Notes: generated by a model from the letters alone, not told the origin. A DNA stretch of 64,000 bases from Cheiracanthium punctorium (GCA_038373885.1 JAWZYV010016535.1:992001-1056000), one strand, 5' to 3'; numbered from the stretch's first letter, positions 22,794 through 35,562 are shown. Translations and numbers: made by a program.

Positions 22794-22838
22794 GATATGC
22801 ACGTTTCGACCAAAAATTATTTTGGCCTTCATCAGTCC
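22794..22838 (-). ncRNA. Hammerhead-ribozyme-like motif (Penelope-associated)
   Basis: On the minus strand: CUGAUGA (22829-22835), a stem II in which GGCC/AAAA pairs with UUUU/GGUC around a short loop, then GAAAC (core GAAA, 22804-22807) and GUGCAUAUC, a short partly self-complementary stem III ending in an AUC cleavage-type triplet. Short stems III are typical of hammerheads in Penelope-like retroelements, which act as dimers. One extra base lies between CUGAUGA and stem II, so activity is uncertain. Confidence 0.5.
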
Positions 22839-23533
22839 AAGCCCTTCGTCGCAAGGAACACAGGGAACTGAAAAGACTATTTCAGTTCCCTGTCTACTTT
22901 TTTTTTTTTAAAGCAAGCTTGCTATATAAGCTGTCAAAATATATAATGATTATGTGGCTTAAGTGTGAAGTTTTGACTGTGTAAAATACTATTAAGTCCT
23001 CTGTTAAGAAAAAATAAAATTACTTTCCGAACAACCCAATAGAAGGGTCAAGGAAACCATTATCTTGAGATGGTCGACAGCTTTCCATTGACAAGAGAAA
23101 ACAACATTGTAGCTAGGGGTCCAGATTGCTCCTGGCCTGACAGGGTTTGAATTTTGTATCCCCCTCAACACAATGTTTGGAAAGTGTTTCCCACAAGGGT
23201 TATGCCCCTAGCAGTGGTATACCCTAAGCTTAGGGTGTCTCGGAAAATACGAATGTCTGAAAATGTTTGCTCCTCGGGGTTTTTCTTCTTCCTTTTGGTG
23301 TGAAATTACAATGTGTAAAATTTGAAGTCTCTAGGTCAACATTTGAATTTGCCTCTAAAGGCTGAAAGATTGATTTTTTTTTGTAAAAATGTGTCTTTTT
23401 TGGGTTTTGATTTAAAAAAAAAACATTTTCCCTGCATTTGAATTAAGTTTTTATGAGTTCTTATGTCTTAAAAAGTACCAATTCTCATATAAATAAGATT
23501 CGTGTAAACTGATATCACAGAAGAAATTACTTA

Positions 23534-24118
23534 CCCTATATACTCGTGTATAAGCCCACTTTTTTTTGGACAAAAATTTGGATTGAAAGTGCGGGGGTGG
23601 GCTTATACACGGGTCAAAAAAAATTTCAAAATTTGATCATCGGAAATTCAATGTTCAGGGAGCAGTAAACATCTACACACATACGCGCAAATATGTATAC
23701 TATGTACATGGGAAAACCATGGTCCCGGAAATTGGCATATCAATCCCCCCCCCTCCGGTGCCCATGCATTTGGGGCAACTAATTTAACTTTATGGAAACA
23801 AAAGTAAGATCTAGCACATTAAGTTTTTGTATTTTTTAGATTTCCTGTCTTTGTAGTCTGTACATTATCGGAAGCCATCCATTCGTTCCAGAAGTTTCGA
23901 AGCCGGTCTTTGAGTGCTATAAGGCGCCAATTATGTTGACCCTGCGTCGCAAAACAATCACGTGATCACCGAAAGCCAGTCAAATTCTGGTAGGGGGAGT
24001 ATTTTACGGACGCGTCCATTTTTAAAGTTGGGAGGGTGGGCTTATACGCGGGTCAGTCACTTATGAAAGATTTTTGGGAGAAAACTGGGGGGGTGGGCTT
24101 ATACACGAGTATATACGG
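23534..24118. mobile_element. 585-bp non-autonomous DNA element with TA target duplication
   Basis: The left end reads ccctatatactcgtgtataa and the right end ttatacacgagtatatacgg, giving inverted repeats flanked by TA (23532-23533, 24119-24120). The inner part repeats versions of gggtgggcttatac at about 23596 and 24033, plus the terminal copy. No coding sequence. TA flanks fit the Tc1/mariner/pogo group; other classes with short TSDs are possible. Confidence 0.75.
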
Positions 24119-24439
24119 TACTCAAAAATGAAATGGAAAAATCAACTCCCTTCACATTATTGAACTTTATTCCCATACGAATTATAAATGTATATATACA
24201 TAATAATATAGTTAAAACTGGAAGTATTAGAACGTTGTATATATTTTGGCACAGTAACAAAATACTAGCTGAAAAAAAAAAAACATACATTTTACAAATA
24301 TGGTCAAATTTTAAACTGAGTTAAATTCAAGTAATCTATTGTAAAGTAAAATGAAATTCCTATGTAAGTGCACTTAGCTTAATTTACTATTATTTCTTGT
24401 ATATGTAATAATTAATAACATTATAGATTGTTTAAAACC

Positions 24440-25170
24440 TTACAAATTTTTAAAACAGGATTTAGTGAAGATTGGTGCTGATTTCCTAGATTGCTTAACC
24501 ACTGCCTCTGTCCTTCATCCTTCGTAATTGTCTGAGAAAAATCCTACACCAGCCTAACTCCATGTCCTGCTATATCGTTGACGACTTATTTACAAGTTTT
24601 ACTTAAAAAACTTATTACAAGTTTTTTACAAATAATTTTATCACATTATAGTCAGCATCCTCTTCCCATGTCAATTGACATTTTTTCAGCCAGGATTCAT
24701 TGTGCTTAAATATTTCAAGATATAGCCATGAACTGGTCCCTACTAGTTGAAATAATTTTGTTTGTGAATTTAAATTTGGGAATACAAGAACTCTCTTTGG
24801 TAACGTTAGCGATCCATTCTTGATTTTTAACAATGAAGAGGCGATATTTTTCTTCTCGGTTTCAGAAATCTTTTTTGAAAAGAGAGAAAATGGTATTGTC
24901 TCCTTTGCCAAATATTACAAGTGTCGATTTAAGGCTGCCAGAACAGCCTAAGTAGGTATTCCTGCTTTCCAACAATTAAATCAGAATTTGCATCATTACC
25001 ACTCACATGTTTACTATTTTTGAAATCATTTTCTTTCAAAAAGCAGAAATACCTTAATACATTGCATTTTGTCGCAATTCGAGAAAAGGGTAGTTTTACC
25101 CGCCGAATTTCCAAGAAGCCATGCACTTGATTCAGATCGCAGTTTTCGTTTATCAGCGGAATTCATTGTT
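24440..25170 (-). pseudogene. Relic of an uncharacterised, repeat-associated protein family
   Basis: The readable frame 24911-24615 contains LKKCQLTWEEDADYNVIKLF. After a frame break the next segment (about 24595-24450) reads VVNDIAGHGVRLV and TITKDEGQRQWL. From memory, many arthropod genomes carry long hypothetical proteins with a VVND(T/L)AERG(V/I)..I(Q)(E/D) tail followed by (T)KDEEQ(R)Q; this looks like a broken copy of that C-terminus. I cannot assign it to a transposon class. Upstream (24929-25126) an ORF may be part of the same copy but gives no clear motif. It lies in NSMCE2 intron 3 and is clearly non-functional. Confidence 0.5.
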
Positions 25171-25199
25171 TTATAAATTTATAATTTGTCCATAATGCT

Positions 25200-27700
25200 C
25201 AGTCTGGTTATAGTGCACTCTGGTCAGCTTTCAAACGTGAACTATATGAATGTACTTGATTTCCTTACTTTTAATGCAATAACAAGTGCTGACACTTTTG
25301 TAATTGTTTCCATGTTCTTGCACTATAAATAGCCTGCATGTCCTAGAACTGAAATTAGGGGCTAAAAGTTATAATTATTTGACGGGTTAAAGCAGAAGTC
25401 TCCAAAGTGGGGTAAGCAGAAAATTGTAGGGGGTATGCACAAAGCACACACATGCAATACATATATATATATAATTAGGGGATACATTTTATGGTTGTTT
25501 TCATGCAATAATCATAAAAGTACGTGGTCAAAAATGTCTGGAGACTGATTTAAATGCATAGTAGTATCCCTTATTTTTTTTTAATTTCTGCATGAATTAA
25601 CTATTTCTTATTGTGATTGCACTTGATATGCACTATATTTTTATACATAGATAATTTTTTTAAAAATATAATGAGGTAAAAAAGCTATTTATTTAAGGAA
25701 CATGTTTATAAAACTTTTTAAATTATTACAAAATTTATGTTTTTTGCATTTTTAAAAAAACTTTAAGGACTTAGAGGCAAACTCAGACGTTGGCTGAGTG
25801 ACTTCAAATTTCACACCAAAAGGAAAATTTTTATAGACATAAATGAAACCAAAATTTTACAACAAATTTTTATAGACATAAATGAAGGTCAAATACATGA
25901 CTGTGACTTTTATGTGGGGAAAATAGTTTGTCAACTGTTTCTGCTTCAAAACAGGGGTGTGACTATTATGCGATGGTGACTTACGTGAGTAAACACCAGG
26001 GTGAGAAATTGGGAGCAAAAATCTAGGCATCAATGGTACGGAACTTTTTCTTTCCCCGGTTGCCAAAATATCTCATTCTGGTGCAGTTTCGAAAAACTTT
26101 ATTTTGTTTATATGCATAAACTATAAAAAGGTAGGCTTAATGATTATGTATTAGTAAGTAAATATAAAACCAATTTTTATAGCTTTCCACCTATGCATCC
26201 AGAATAAACTATTTATGATATATTTTACAAGAACATGGTCTTTAGTTTTAGTTTAGAAGTATTTTATAAATTGTTGCTATATAGCTACAATGCTTATGGT
26301 AGATAAACTTATGCAGTATATGTGTACTAGCTTCAAAATGTTACCTGATCAACCACCACTGTAAGCAAACAAGTAGTACATGTAAAAATTGTGGAAATAT
26401 GTATTTGTATTCTCAGTGGGTTGAACTGGAGTTGGGAGAGGGTCTATGAAAGTTTTCAATGTCATCAAGAAGGATTTATTATTTTACATAGCTATTTTAT
26501 CTTATTAAAAATTATTTTTATTTAAATTACTTAAAACATATTTTAATACAAACTGAATTTTATCTTAATTATTAAAATTTTTATATTTAAATAAAAAGTT
26601 TTATTTTATATTTTCGAACAACTAATTCCATTTAAGTTTTTTAAATTTACATTATCTCATAAAGGTGTTTTATTTAAAAAGATAAATTTTATTAAGTTTA
26701 AATAACATCAAATAACATTTTTATTCAAATAAAATTTTTATTTTAATCATCGTAATTAAGGCCCGAACGCCGAACGTCCAAAATTTATACTTTCCCAAAA
26801 TCCAGATGTTTTGATAATGTCACCCCCCCCCCCCCACATACACACAAATAAATAAATAAATCTTCTTTAGTTTTTTCCCAAAATTGCAGTCAATCCATGT
26901 ATTGCTAATATTCCATGACCGCTAATTCTGCACCCTGGTAAACACAGTATACACAATTTTGATGAACTCCATTTAAACTTATTTAGTTTGAAATTAAGAT
27001 AGGATACTTGAAACAATTATACAGATATTCTAAAATGAAAAAAGAATTTTTTAATATAAGGATTATAATGAAAAATGCTCATTTGGAACGTAATTGCAAA
27101 ATTCCTGATTCTTCGGAAACTACTGGGAAGTATTTTTTACCCCCCAATATTTTTTACAAGTCGGGGCTTGTGTCACTGAGGATTTCTCATTAACGATTAA
27201 TTAAGGGAATGAGAACCAAAGAATTTATTTTCAATAACATTAAAAAGTAAAGAAAATACTTTTTAAAAATTAATAAGGAGATATAATGTGACTTCAGCAG
27301 ATTTTTTGTCCAACAAAAAGTTCCCTGGGTGAATTATTGATACTTTACAAAAAGCAATGGCTGTATGGCAATAGCAAAGATATGCTCAGTAGACTTTGCA
27401 CAAGAATTGTTTTCAAACAAAATAGATAACACTAGATTGGTCCTATAGATATTTGACCATACAAAAAAAGAAAAAGCTTTAAAAGTATTTAATTCTAAGC
27501 ATTGCAACTTTTTTTTTACCAAATCAAACTAGCCTATTTAAATACCTAGACCACCCAAATTATGCATATTCTTGTGCATTTAGCATAATACTGAACCCTT
27601 AAAAAAAAAAAAAAAAAAAAAACATATATATATAAAGAGAGAATTACCCCCCCCCCCCAAATTTTGTTTAGATACTAGTGGAGTATCCCTGCTTGCAAGC
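25200..27700. other. NSMCE2 intron 3 sequence without recognised exon
   Basis: AT-rich intronic DNA. A hAT-like end motif (cagaagtctccaaagtgggg) occurs near 25391 without a clear partner. A 28-bp direct duplication containing atttttatagacataaatga occurs at about 25828 and 25866. Poly-A, poly-C and (AT)n tracts lie at 26823-26835 and 27601-27660. Confidence 0.45.
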
Positions 27701-27710
27701 GTGGACATAC

Positions 27711-28600
27711 AACCAGTGTTATCATATATACCAGTCTCTAATAATATCCTGTTTCAATGCCAACACACACCATTTTGCAAGATTTTTTTCTGGGAATCAT
27801 TCGAAGCATTGACGTTGCTATCAAAATCAGAAATATCTGTCACTTAGTAATTAGTTAAAAACATTAAAAAGCCTAAAATCTCCGTAAAATAATTAAAACA
27901 CACACCAACACGCACACGCACCATCTGCCACTTAATCACTGAAAAGTAAAGCAGTCATTTATTTTAAAAGTAGCAGCATTTTAAATTATCAACTATAATG
28001 TGGTTTATTCATTGTTAACTCCACTGTACTAAATGCGAACATTTCAGTTTTCTGAAATTTGGCATGATTCCCTTTACTTAAATCATTTTACTTAACTAGG
28101 CAAGAATTCTGAGGATAAATCGCTTGAAATCCCTTATAACTACATTATTTCTGCACAGATAATTAAAATATAATGCTAATTTGTATTCTAATAAAACCTA
28201 TACACTTGTTTTCAAAAATGCTATTTCCTTACGCTCTCAGTAAATTATGTCAAGCCTAAAACTGTGCAAGTGGTTAGAACTCACTTTCTCAAAATCTGCA
28301 TATCAGCCATTTTATTTTTCACCAAACTAAAATATTTTACATATTCGTTTCGGAAATCTTCAATCCTTATTATTTCGTGTAAAAAGCATTTCATTTTTGC
28401 TCTGATTTACCATGCACATATTATAATTAAAAAATTAACCTTACAAATATAAACTAAAAAAAAAAATCATTATTATTCTTTTATTTTAGTTTAAGAATTT
28501 AAAACATTTTATTCGGTAAAATCACCACACATGGCAACCACGATGCTTATTTCACACTTTTTTCATTACAGGGGTTACAATTACAGAAAGCAAAAATTAG
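27711..28600. repeat. Dispersed repeat shared with 58797-59640
   Basis: Starting accagtgttat and continuing through gggaatcattcgaagca, atcaactataatgtg, and catggcaaccacgat, this segment is co-linear with 58797-59640 at moderate divergence. The copy here is interrupted at about 27843-27925 by a piece beginning cttagtaattagttaaaaac that is also found at 60511-60575 next to the second hammerhead-like motif. No coding capacity recognised; the end structure suggests a retroelement or Helitron fragment, unresolved. Confidence 0.7.
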
Positions 28601-29627
28601 CCTTTTTGACATGTTTTTCAAAATTCGAGTTAGCAGAAAACCTTCCTCAGAATTTTCCGAATCCATGGACACCTTGGTCGAAACTCAACTCCCCACAATT
28701 CCGGAGGAGATAGGCCCACATACATACGTACACACATTTGTTTACCTCTGATTTTATTAGTAAGGACTTTTGTTTTTATAATTACAATTTCAACAAAACT
28801 GTACAAGAATTAAGCATTTGTGTAATCTTTACTCATTAACATACCTGCCAACCTAAGAAAATTAACATCAGTAAAATTATGTCCTCATTTCAGTAAACTT
28901 TTATCTCCCATCAGTAAAACTGAGTCATTTATTTTTTTGGTACTAGTAACTCGTGCTCTTTTTGCTACTTGTTAAACTAAGTTTATTTCTGGTCAAAATA
29001 TTTTTTATTTTTATTAAATCATTTTTATTCATAACTGAGGCTGCTCTACTTTGTGTTTTTTCTTTTTCTTACCTGGCTTAATTAGGGAGGGGGGAGGTTA
29101 AAAAATTAAATTTAAAATAGGAATCAGATTTTACCTTACGGCATTAAAGCTTTAAATGAAGGAGTTCTAAAAGAAAAATATTTACTCACAAGAGCAATGG
29201 AAAAAGATTGAATTGAAAATCTGAACCTGCCCTATTCAATGAAGTGTTTTTTCTTTATTGGTTTCCTTGAGGGAGGAAAGGGGGGGGGTTAAAAAAATAA
29301 TTTTAAATTCAAAATAGGAATCAATTTTTACTCTTATGGCATTGGATATTTAAATAAAGGAGTGCTGAAGGGAAAATATATATTCTCTAGACGGATGGAA
29401 AAAGATTGAATTGTTAGAAATTGCGAACTTCGAAAATCACCGAGCAATCCGTAAAATTACTCGTCATCTCAAGATAAAATAATTAAAACTATAATTAATC
29501 AACACAAAAGGTACTTATGTAAATGTACTCCAGTCTGATAAGAACCTTTGGCATGTGTTTTTACAAAATTTAAATTTTTTTCATATAATTATAAGTTTTC
29601 ATTACATAAAAAGCACATGCAACTTAC

Positions 29628-29784
29628 GCAAATCTTGATCAACCTTATCATCATTAATAAAAGAATCTAAAGAAGACAGAATTTCTTGCTGTTCATCTTC
29701 AATATAATTTTCTTCTATGAATTCATCTACTAATTCTTCAAATTTAAGAGTGGTAGCTGCTTCACTTACATTTGTTCCATTAAT
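29628..29784 (-). CDS. NSMCE2: NSMCE2 coding exon 3
   Basis: One hundred fifty-seven bases between acceptor tttataacag and donor gtaagt. It begins on a codon boundary and ends with one base of a Gln codon completed by exon 4. It encodes residues 79-131, an acidic, probably helical stretch with FEELVDEFIEENYIEDEQQE, in the linker region between the SMC5-binding N-terminus and the SP-RING. Sequence here is weakly conserved across the family; support is from splice sites, uninterrupted frame and phase agreement. Confidence 0.85.
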
Positions 29785-30198
29785 CTGTTATAAATTTGTA
29801 AAATGAAAAATAAGTAAATTTATAAAAATTAAATAAAATTTTTAATAATTTTATGTTGTATACAATTTTTTAAAAATATCTTTATGAATGAATGATTTTA
29901 TATTAAGAATACAGTAAAAATGCAATATTAAGAAAAAGCGCTAAAAACTGTAAGGCTTAAAAAATATATAAATTACATTTATTTGACTCTCACAATAAAT
30001 GAACCTAGTTATAAAATAATAATAACAACAACAAATGTTACAGATAGAATACATTGGAGTACAGTTTGATCATAGAATCTTTACAGAAAACAATGTGGCA
30101 AAGCATTTTTTTGTTTATCATCATTTAAATAGAGGAAAAGAAAATAACATTAAATTTTATTCTGAAAAATATTAGTACAAAATTCTTGAAAGAATATA

Positions 30199-31241
30199 CC
30201 AGATGATTCAAAATAGATGTTAAGGTGATTATTTTTTAAACTGTAAGTGATCGAAAGATACTTCCAGCTAGAAAAGTTTGTCAAATTAAGAGTAGCTTTC
30301 AGATATGGCATTTTTTTACTGGGGGTTGTATACATATTAAAATACGAAATTTAATTTTTATACGGTCCTGCCTTCCTACCCTTCACATTTAGAAGAATGT
30401 TGCTCTTTGCCTAAGAAAATTAATAAAACAAATCCTGTTGCTCTAAGCAAAATAGTTAGAAAAAAAATTATTTTAAAAAATGATGACTTACACCACTTTA
30501 CCTGCTGTGTTGGCATCGGTTTTCAAGTGAAAAAATCTTTAATAATTTTGGGGGATCAACTGTAAGTTGAAAAAATTTAAATAACGATCGCATTGTTGAC
30601 AGTTAAATGTGTTCAAATTCGTGAAATGAACAGGCAGTTTTACCTAAAACGATCAGTACTGCTTTATGAAATGAGCTAAAATTTAGTCTTTCGGAGGGGG
30701 GGGTCATCCACTAATTGCATCATGCTTCTAGAGAAGGAATTTTAAAGTGTAAAAGAGAATGACAAAACAATGGTGTAGGCTACTATGGTGTGGTAACTTT
30801 CACTAGAAACTGTCAAACATGCGTTGCAGGAAAATTCTAGCTAAATTAGGATTTGAGGTGTCAACTGTGTCTATTAACATAATTTAACATCAGTAGAAAA
30901 GTAATTACATTTTCTCACTTTGGAGACATCCCCTAAGTGCTTGGCAACAAATGCCAAATTTTCAAATTGATATATCTCGGAAACTATTCCATGTAGAGCA
31001 ATGGGATTTGTTTAATTAATTTTCTTAGGCAAAGAGCAACATTCTTTTACATATAAAGGGTAGGAAAGGAGGGACCGCATAAAAGATAAATTTCGCATTT
31101 TAATATGTATACAACACCAGTAAAAAAAATGCCATATCTGAAAGCTACTCTTAATTTGACTAACTTTTTTATTTGGAAGTATATTTTGATCACTTCTGGT
31201 TTAAAAACTAATTGCCTTAAAATCAATTTTGAATCACCCGG
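30199..31241. mobile_element. 1.04 kb foldback mariner-like element
   Basis: The left end (ccagatgattcaaaat) and right end (attttgaatcacccgg) begin inverted arms of about 230 bp, including tactcttaatttgac and caaagagcaacattct on both sides. TA flanks both ends (30197-30198, 31242-31243). A related left half lies at about 57369-57560, and a segment after 19834 is similar. The central 580 bases have no coding potential I recognise. It lies between NSMCE2 exons 2 and 3. Confidence 0.82.
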
Positions 31242-32458
31242 TATATACATAAGAGAAATAGTACATATGAAATGTACCTAGCATGTGAGGGCAATTGTTG
31301 AAATGATAATGAATAAAGCTGTATATTAATGGTTAAATATTTATTCCAAAAAATTTGTTATCAGAAATCTTTTGGATGATAATATACATTTAAATTGGTT
31401 AGATAAACCTAGAAATGTATTTCAACCAGGGATAGAAATTAGAATATTTAGTTAGAGCTCCAAAGGTCCAGTGATGCCATGACTTCGCTGGGACAAATAA
31501 GTATATGATCATTGGGCTTTGTACCGGTTTTTTAACAATACTCAAAAAAATATATAAACACAACAGATTTAGAGAAAACCATAAAAAAAAATCTCCAGGT
31601 TTGAATAACATGTAGTCTTCAGGCTACTATGCATGTCATGCCTTCTAATGTTTGGATTTTTTTAATGACAGATTTTAAAAAAGGAGAAGGAATTGTATGA
31701 AAATAAATTTTTAATGTCTAATTTTATGACTCACTTCACTGTTTATTTTATTTTTATTATTATAATTATTATTTTCAGAACTTGCAGCCAAAGATGTATT
31801 TAGACCACTCAAAACCTACCTACCTTTTTTGTACATTTTCCACTCTGTGCTATGAAAAATGTTCTTTGAATGTTAAAAAACACAATAGTTATCTTTCCCT
31901 CTGTTCATCATTATAGCAAGTAACAGATTATGGACAAAATAAATGCCATCAGTTTAATCATGTAACAAAATGTTAATGATAATAATAATTGTTTTTGTAA
32001 AAAATTATGACAGGCGATCGTAAGTTTATGAAATTAACTATTTTCAAACCTAACTATGTAAATTAAAAAAGTTATTAAAAAATTAAAATTATGAATTAAA
32101 ATATCTATTAAAGTTACACAATCAGACCTAATTAAGTTTTTCATGTTACCTCAGTTATAACAATTTTTCAGTCCTGATTTATATGCAACTGCAGTTATCG
32201 AAACACTGCTGCTGATGACACTTGTGATCCTGGCAGTGTCAGGATAGTGAAATCTGACAGGTTCACAAAATTTTTTATCATAAAATAATCTACCTCTGTT
32301 TTTACTTCTTTAAAATAATTATTCTAGCTGAAGCTCAGTTAACAACACTTTAGTAATCACAAATGAGAGAATTCCATACCACAGTAAATACTTTTATACA
32401 ACTTGAAGCATTTTTGCTATAGTGTTACAGCTTCATTTTTATTTTTTAATTTACTTAA

Positions 32459-33709
32459 AAGGAGAGGCTCAGAAGTTGGGGTCACCGATTTTGATGAAAT
32501 GTTGATAGGTTATAGAGTACCCATGGTATAGTAAAATGCCAAAAAATTAGCTGTCAACTCTCGTGTATTTTCAAGAAAATTCCATTTAAACATCTGATAC
32601 ATTGTTAAATACGCGTTATTTGGCATCTTGTTTGCCGACGCGGTGGCGTCGTGGTTCCGTGCTGCGTTTCTGTTGGAAGTTTGCGGGTTTGTATCCTGCT
32701 CAGTTCGCTTTTTCCCCCCCCTTAAAAATCTACACAAAATGATTATGTAAGAAAATTAATATGATTTATTCTGTAAAACTGGAGTTATAAATTTGATTGT
32801 TCTGCATATATATTTGATACTAATACTTCTAGATGGAAGTCCTAGCGAGGGTTTCTTAAAAATGTACTCACTTCTGTCCGTATTTTGTATGTGGGTTAAG
32901 GCAATATTAAATAAAAAGATTAAAAATTCCTAGAGTAATGTTTCGAAAGCATTCAAAAATTAAAAAAAATTTCTTATTTAACTTATAAATAAAATTCTTG
33001 CATTTTCTATCTTTATATAATGCAGCCTGGTTTGGACTAGAAAAATCCCCCCCCCCCCTTTATCCATCTAAAGCTGTTGTGTACTATACATTCATACGTG
33101 TGTGGTTTATAGCTTCACTCTGCATCTTGAATAAAAACATTTTTTAGCTGCAGTTTTCAGGCGAATATAATTTCTGATTTGCACGAAGACTTTTTATTAA
33201 GCAATGTGATAAAAACGTGACAGACGATTTTTCGAAAGCCGTTACTATGGAAGCTCTATCGAAAAGTGATGATTAGCATTGACGATACTTTAAACGAACA
33301 GAAGCGAATCCATTGTTAAGAAACCCTCGCTAGGACTCCATCTAGTAGTATCAAATATATATGCAGAACAATCAAAATTTATAACTCCAGTTTTACAGAA
33401 TAAGCCATATTAATTTTCTTATATAATTATTTTGTGTGGATTTTTAAGGGAAAAAAAAAACGGACTGAGCGGGATACTAACCCGCAAACTTCCAACAGAA
33501 TTGCAGCGCGGAGCCACGACGCCACCGCGTCGGCAAACAAGATGTCAAATAACGCGTATATAACAATGTATCAGATGTTTAAATAGAATTTTATCGAAAA
33601 TACACAAGAGTTGGCAGCTAATTTTTTGGCATTTTACTATACCATGGGTACCCTATAACCTATCAACATTTCATCAAAATCGGTGACCCCAACGTCTGAG
33701 CCTCTCCTT
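32459..33709. mobile_element. 1.25 kb foldback element with tRNA-like boxes in both arms
   Basis: Inverted arms of about 400 bp run from 32459 (aaggagaggctcagaa) to about 32860 and from about 33319 to 33709. Each arm contains a segment resembling a tRNA promoter pair: box A-like TGGCGTCGTGG and box B-like GCGGGTT(A)GTATCC about 36 bases on (plus strand near 32645-32695; minus strand near 33535-33475). TTAA occurs next to both ends. The central 460 bases have no recognised coding sequence. It could be a SINE inserted in opposite orientations or a palindromic DNA element. Confidence 0.75.
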
Positions 33710-33894
33710 GTTAATTACATTAGTTAACTTTTCCATATTACATCACCAATTCTTAGCTTTTCAAACAGTTTTTTGTATTGTTGTGTAAGTGGTTGCTCCA
33801 CATTAGTTTGTTGAAATTTTATACTAATACTAGACTGCTTGACAATCATTTTAAACATGGCTAGTCCATACATCGTCTTTCTTGCTTTGTTTTT

Positions 33895-33939
33895 CATTTC
33901 TTAGTACCAAAATGTATCTCATTTTGGTACTAAGAAATG
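33895..33939. repeat. Perfect 20-bp hairpin
   Basis: The arms catttcttagtaccaaaatg (33895-33914) and its exact reverse complement (33920-33939) flank a 5-base loop tatct. It lies in NSMCE2 intron 2. No larger element is evident around it; a minimal palindromic insertion or a precursor-like stem are both possible. Confidence 0.85.
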
Positions 33940-35451
33940 ATGGATTTTTGATGACATCTCTTGTATTATGATGAAATACAATTCTTTTCTTCAAGTTACT
34001 AATGAATAAAATTAGGGGTTTATGATCAATTTATAAAGCTTATTACAGGATGTCCACCATCAACTAAAAAGGAGACTTTTACTACTAAATTAAAGATTGG
34101 ACAACTTAATGATATGTTTTGGGTTAAAAAAATGCAATTTTCATACTATTTTCAAATATTTGGCAACTTTTCATTTACTTTAGGTAACTAATTTGGCAAT
34201 CAGAAAATAATGAGCTCTGTTCTTTATTATTTCCCTTTCCTTTAGCTTTATCCACTGTCAAACTGATTCCTAGAATGCTCCCTAGGACAGTAATAATATA
34301 TCCAAAAGCTATCCTGAAGTACAAAGCAGTGTTTTGGGCATCATGATACTTTTTTGTATTTAGTAAGAATTTTATGTATGCAAGAGAACTAGAAAATAAT
34401 AATGTTACGGAGATTTTTATTATTATTATTATTCCATTAAATACATTTTTTAGCTAAATAATGTCACCAGAAAATTTGTAACTGTTATTGTTATTTAATT
34501 GTTACTTGTATAAATCAATGTATGATGTTTGAGAAGCGTGAGCAAGACATTTGTGAGAGAACAGGAGAATATTCTAAGAATATATAACATGCCTAAATTT
34601 CCATAAAATACAATTTTTTTCGACCTTCTATATATAGACAAAAAAGTTATATTAGCAGGATTACTAATCTAGGAAGAACAATTTGAGAAGCATCTCTAAT
34701 AATTTAGAGAATTTTGCATTTTTGCAGAGCAGTTTAATAATGACTGGTTTTATTTTTAACACTTTTTTTTTCAAACTAAAGTTTACTGCTGTTATTTAAT
34801 AAACTATCGATAAAATTCAAAACAAACAATATGTTTAATAACCACCAAGAACAATAAAGTGAATAATGCTTTTTTAATTTATCCAAAATTATTAAATCAC
34901 AAATAAATTCTCATACAAACATCAAAACAAGTCACAATGTGACTAGTTTGTGTCAGTCCTGCAGTAACTGCGATTCTGTGTGACGTCACAGTGACTCTTT
35001 TGTGACCATTTGTGCTATTACGGTTGTGTTTAACTGCAAGATGCATATGACAATAAGTAACCGATGAGTGAATCCTCAAGACATTGCACCATTTCATTAA
35101 GTTATGCTTTGCTTTAAACTAATAAAATTCTTAAAATTTGTTTAAATCAGAGCTCAAAATTAACGGTAGTCCGCTGGTCCAAAACCATTAAAATGTATAA
35201 TGGACCAGTAAAATGCAAAATTTGTTGATCTGTCAAACCATTAATGTTTTATTTACATTTTTCTCTTGGAAACTTTCCTCATTTAGTTCCATAATACGTC
35301 ATGTAATTTGATCTGTTAAATATTTTTATAATAGGTATTTAAATTTTTTAATTCAACTCTTTACAGAAATTAATATGTATAGCTTATATAATTTCTTTTA
35401 TTTTGCTTTTTTTTTTTAATCATGTATGACCAGTGATATGACTATATTGTT

Positions 35452-35562
35452 CCTGATATAATAGATTATACAATTTAGAGCATTTTTGCAATTGGAACTA
35501 TGTGTCTATGACTAACGGTTTAGGAAATAGCCACTGGGCACTGTTAGCACTGGACACCCTGT
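35452..35562. repeat. Mariner-like terminal segment (inverted copy of 19723-19834)
   Basis: Reverse-complement match to the segment at 19723, ending at ttagcactggacaccctgt. It lies about 160 bases from NSMCE2 exon 2 on the intron 2 side. Isolated end of a mariner-type element; partner end not seen. Confidence 0.6.

Noticed and set aside
34897..35097. 66-codon minus-strand frame with a tgtgacgtcaca palindrome (34979-34990)
   Set aside because: The frame has no motif; the 12-bp CRE-like palindrome is notable but a single site in an intron gives no evidence of function.
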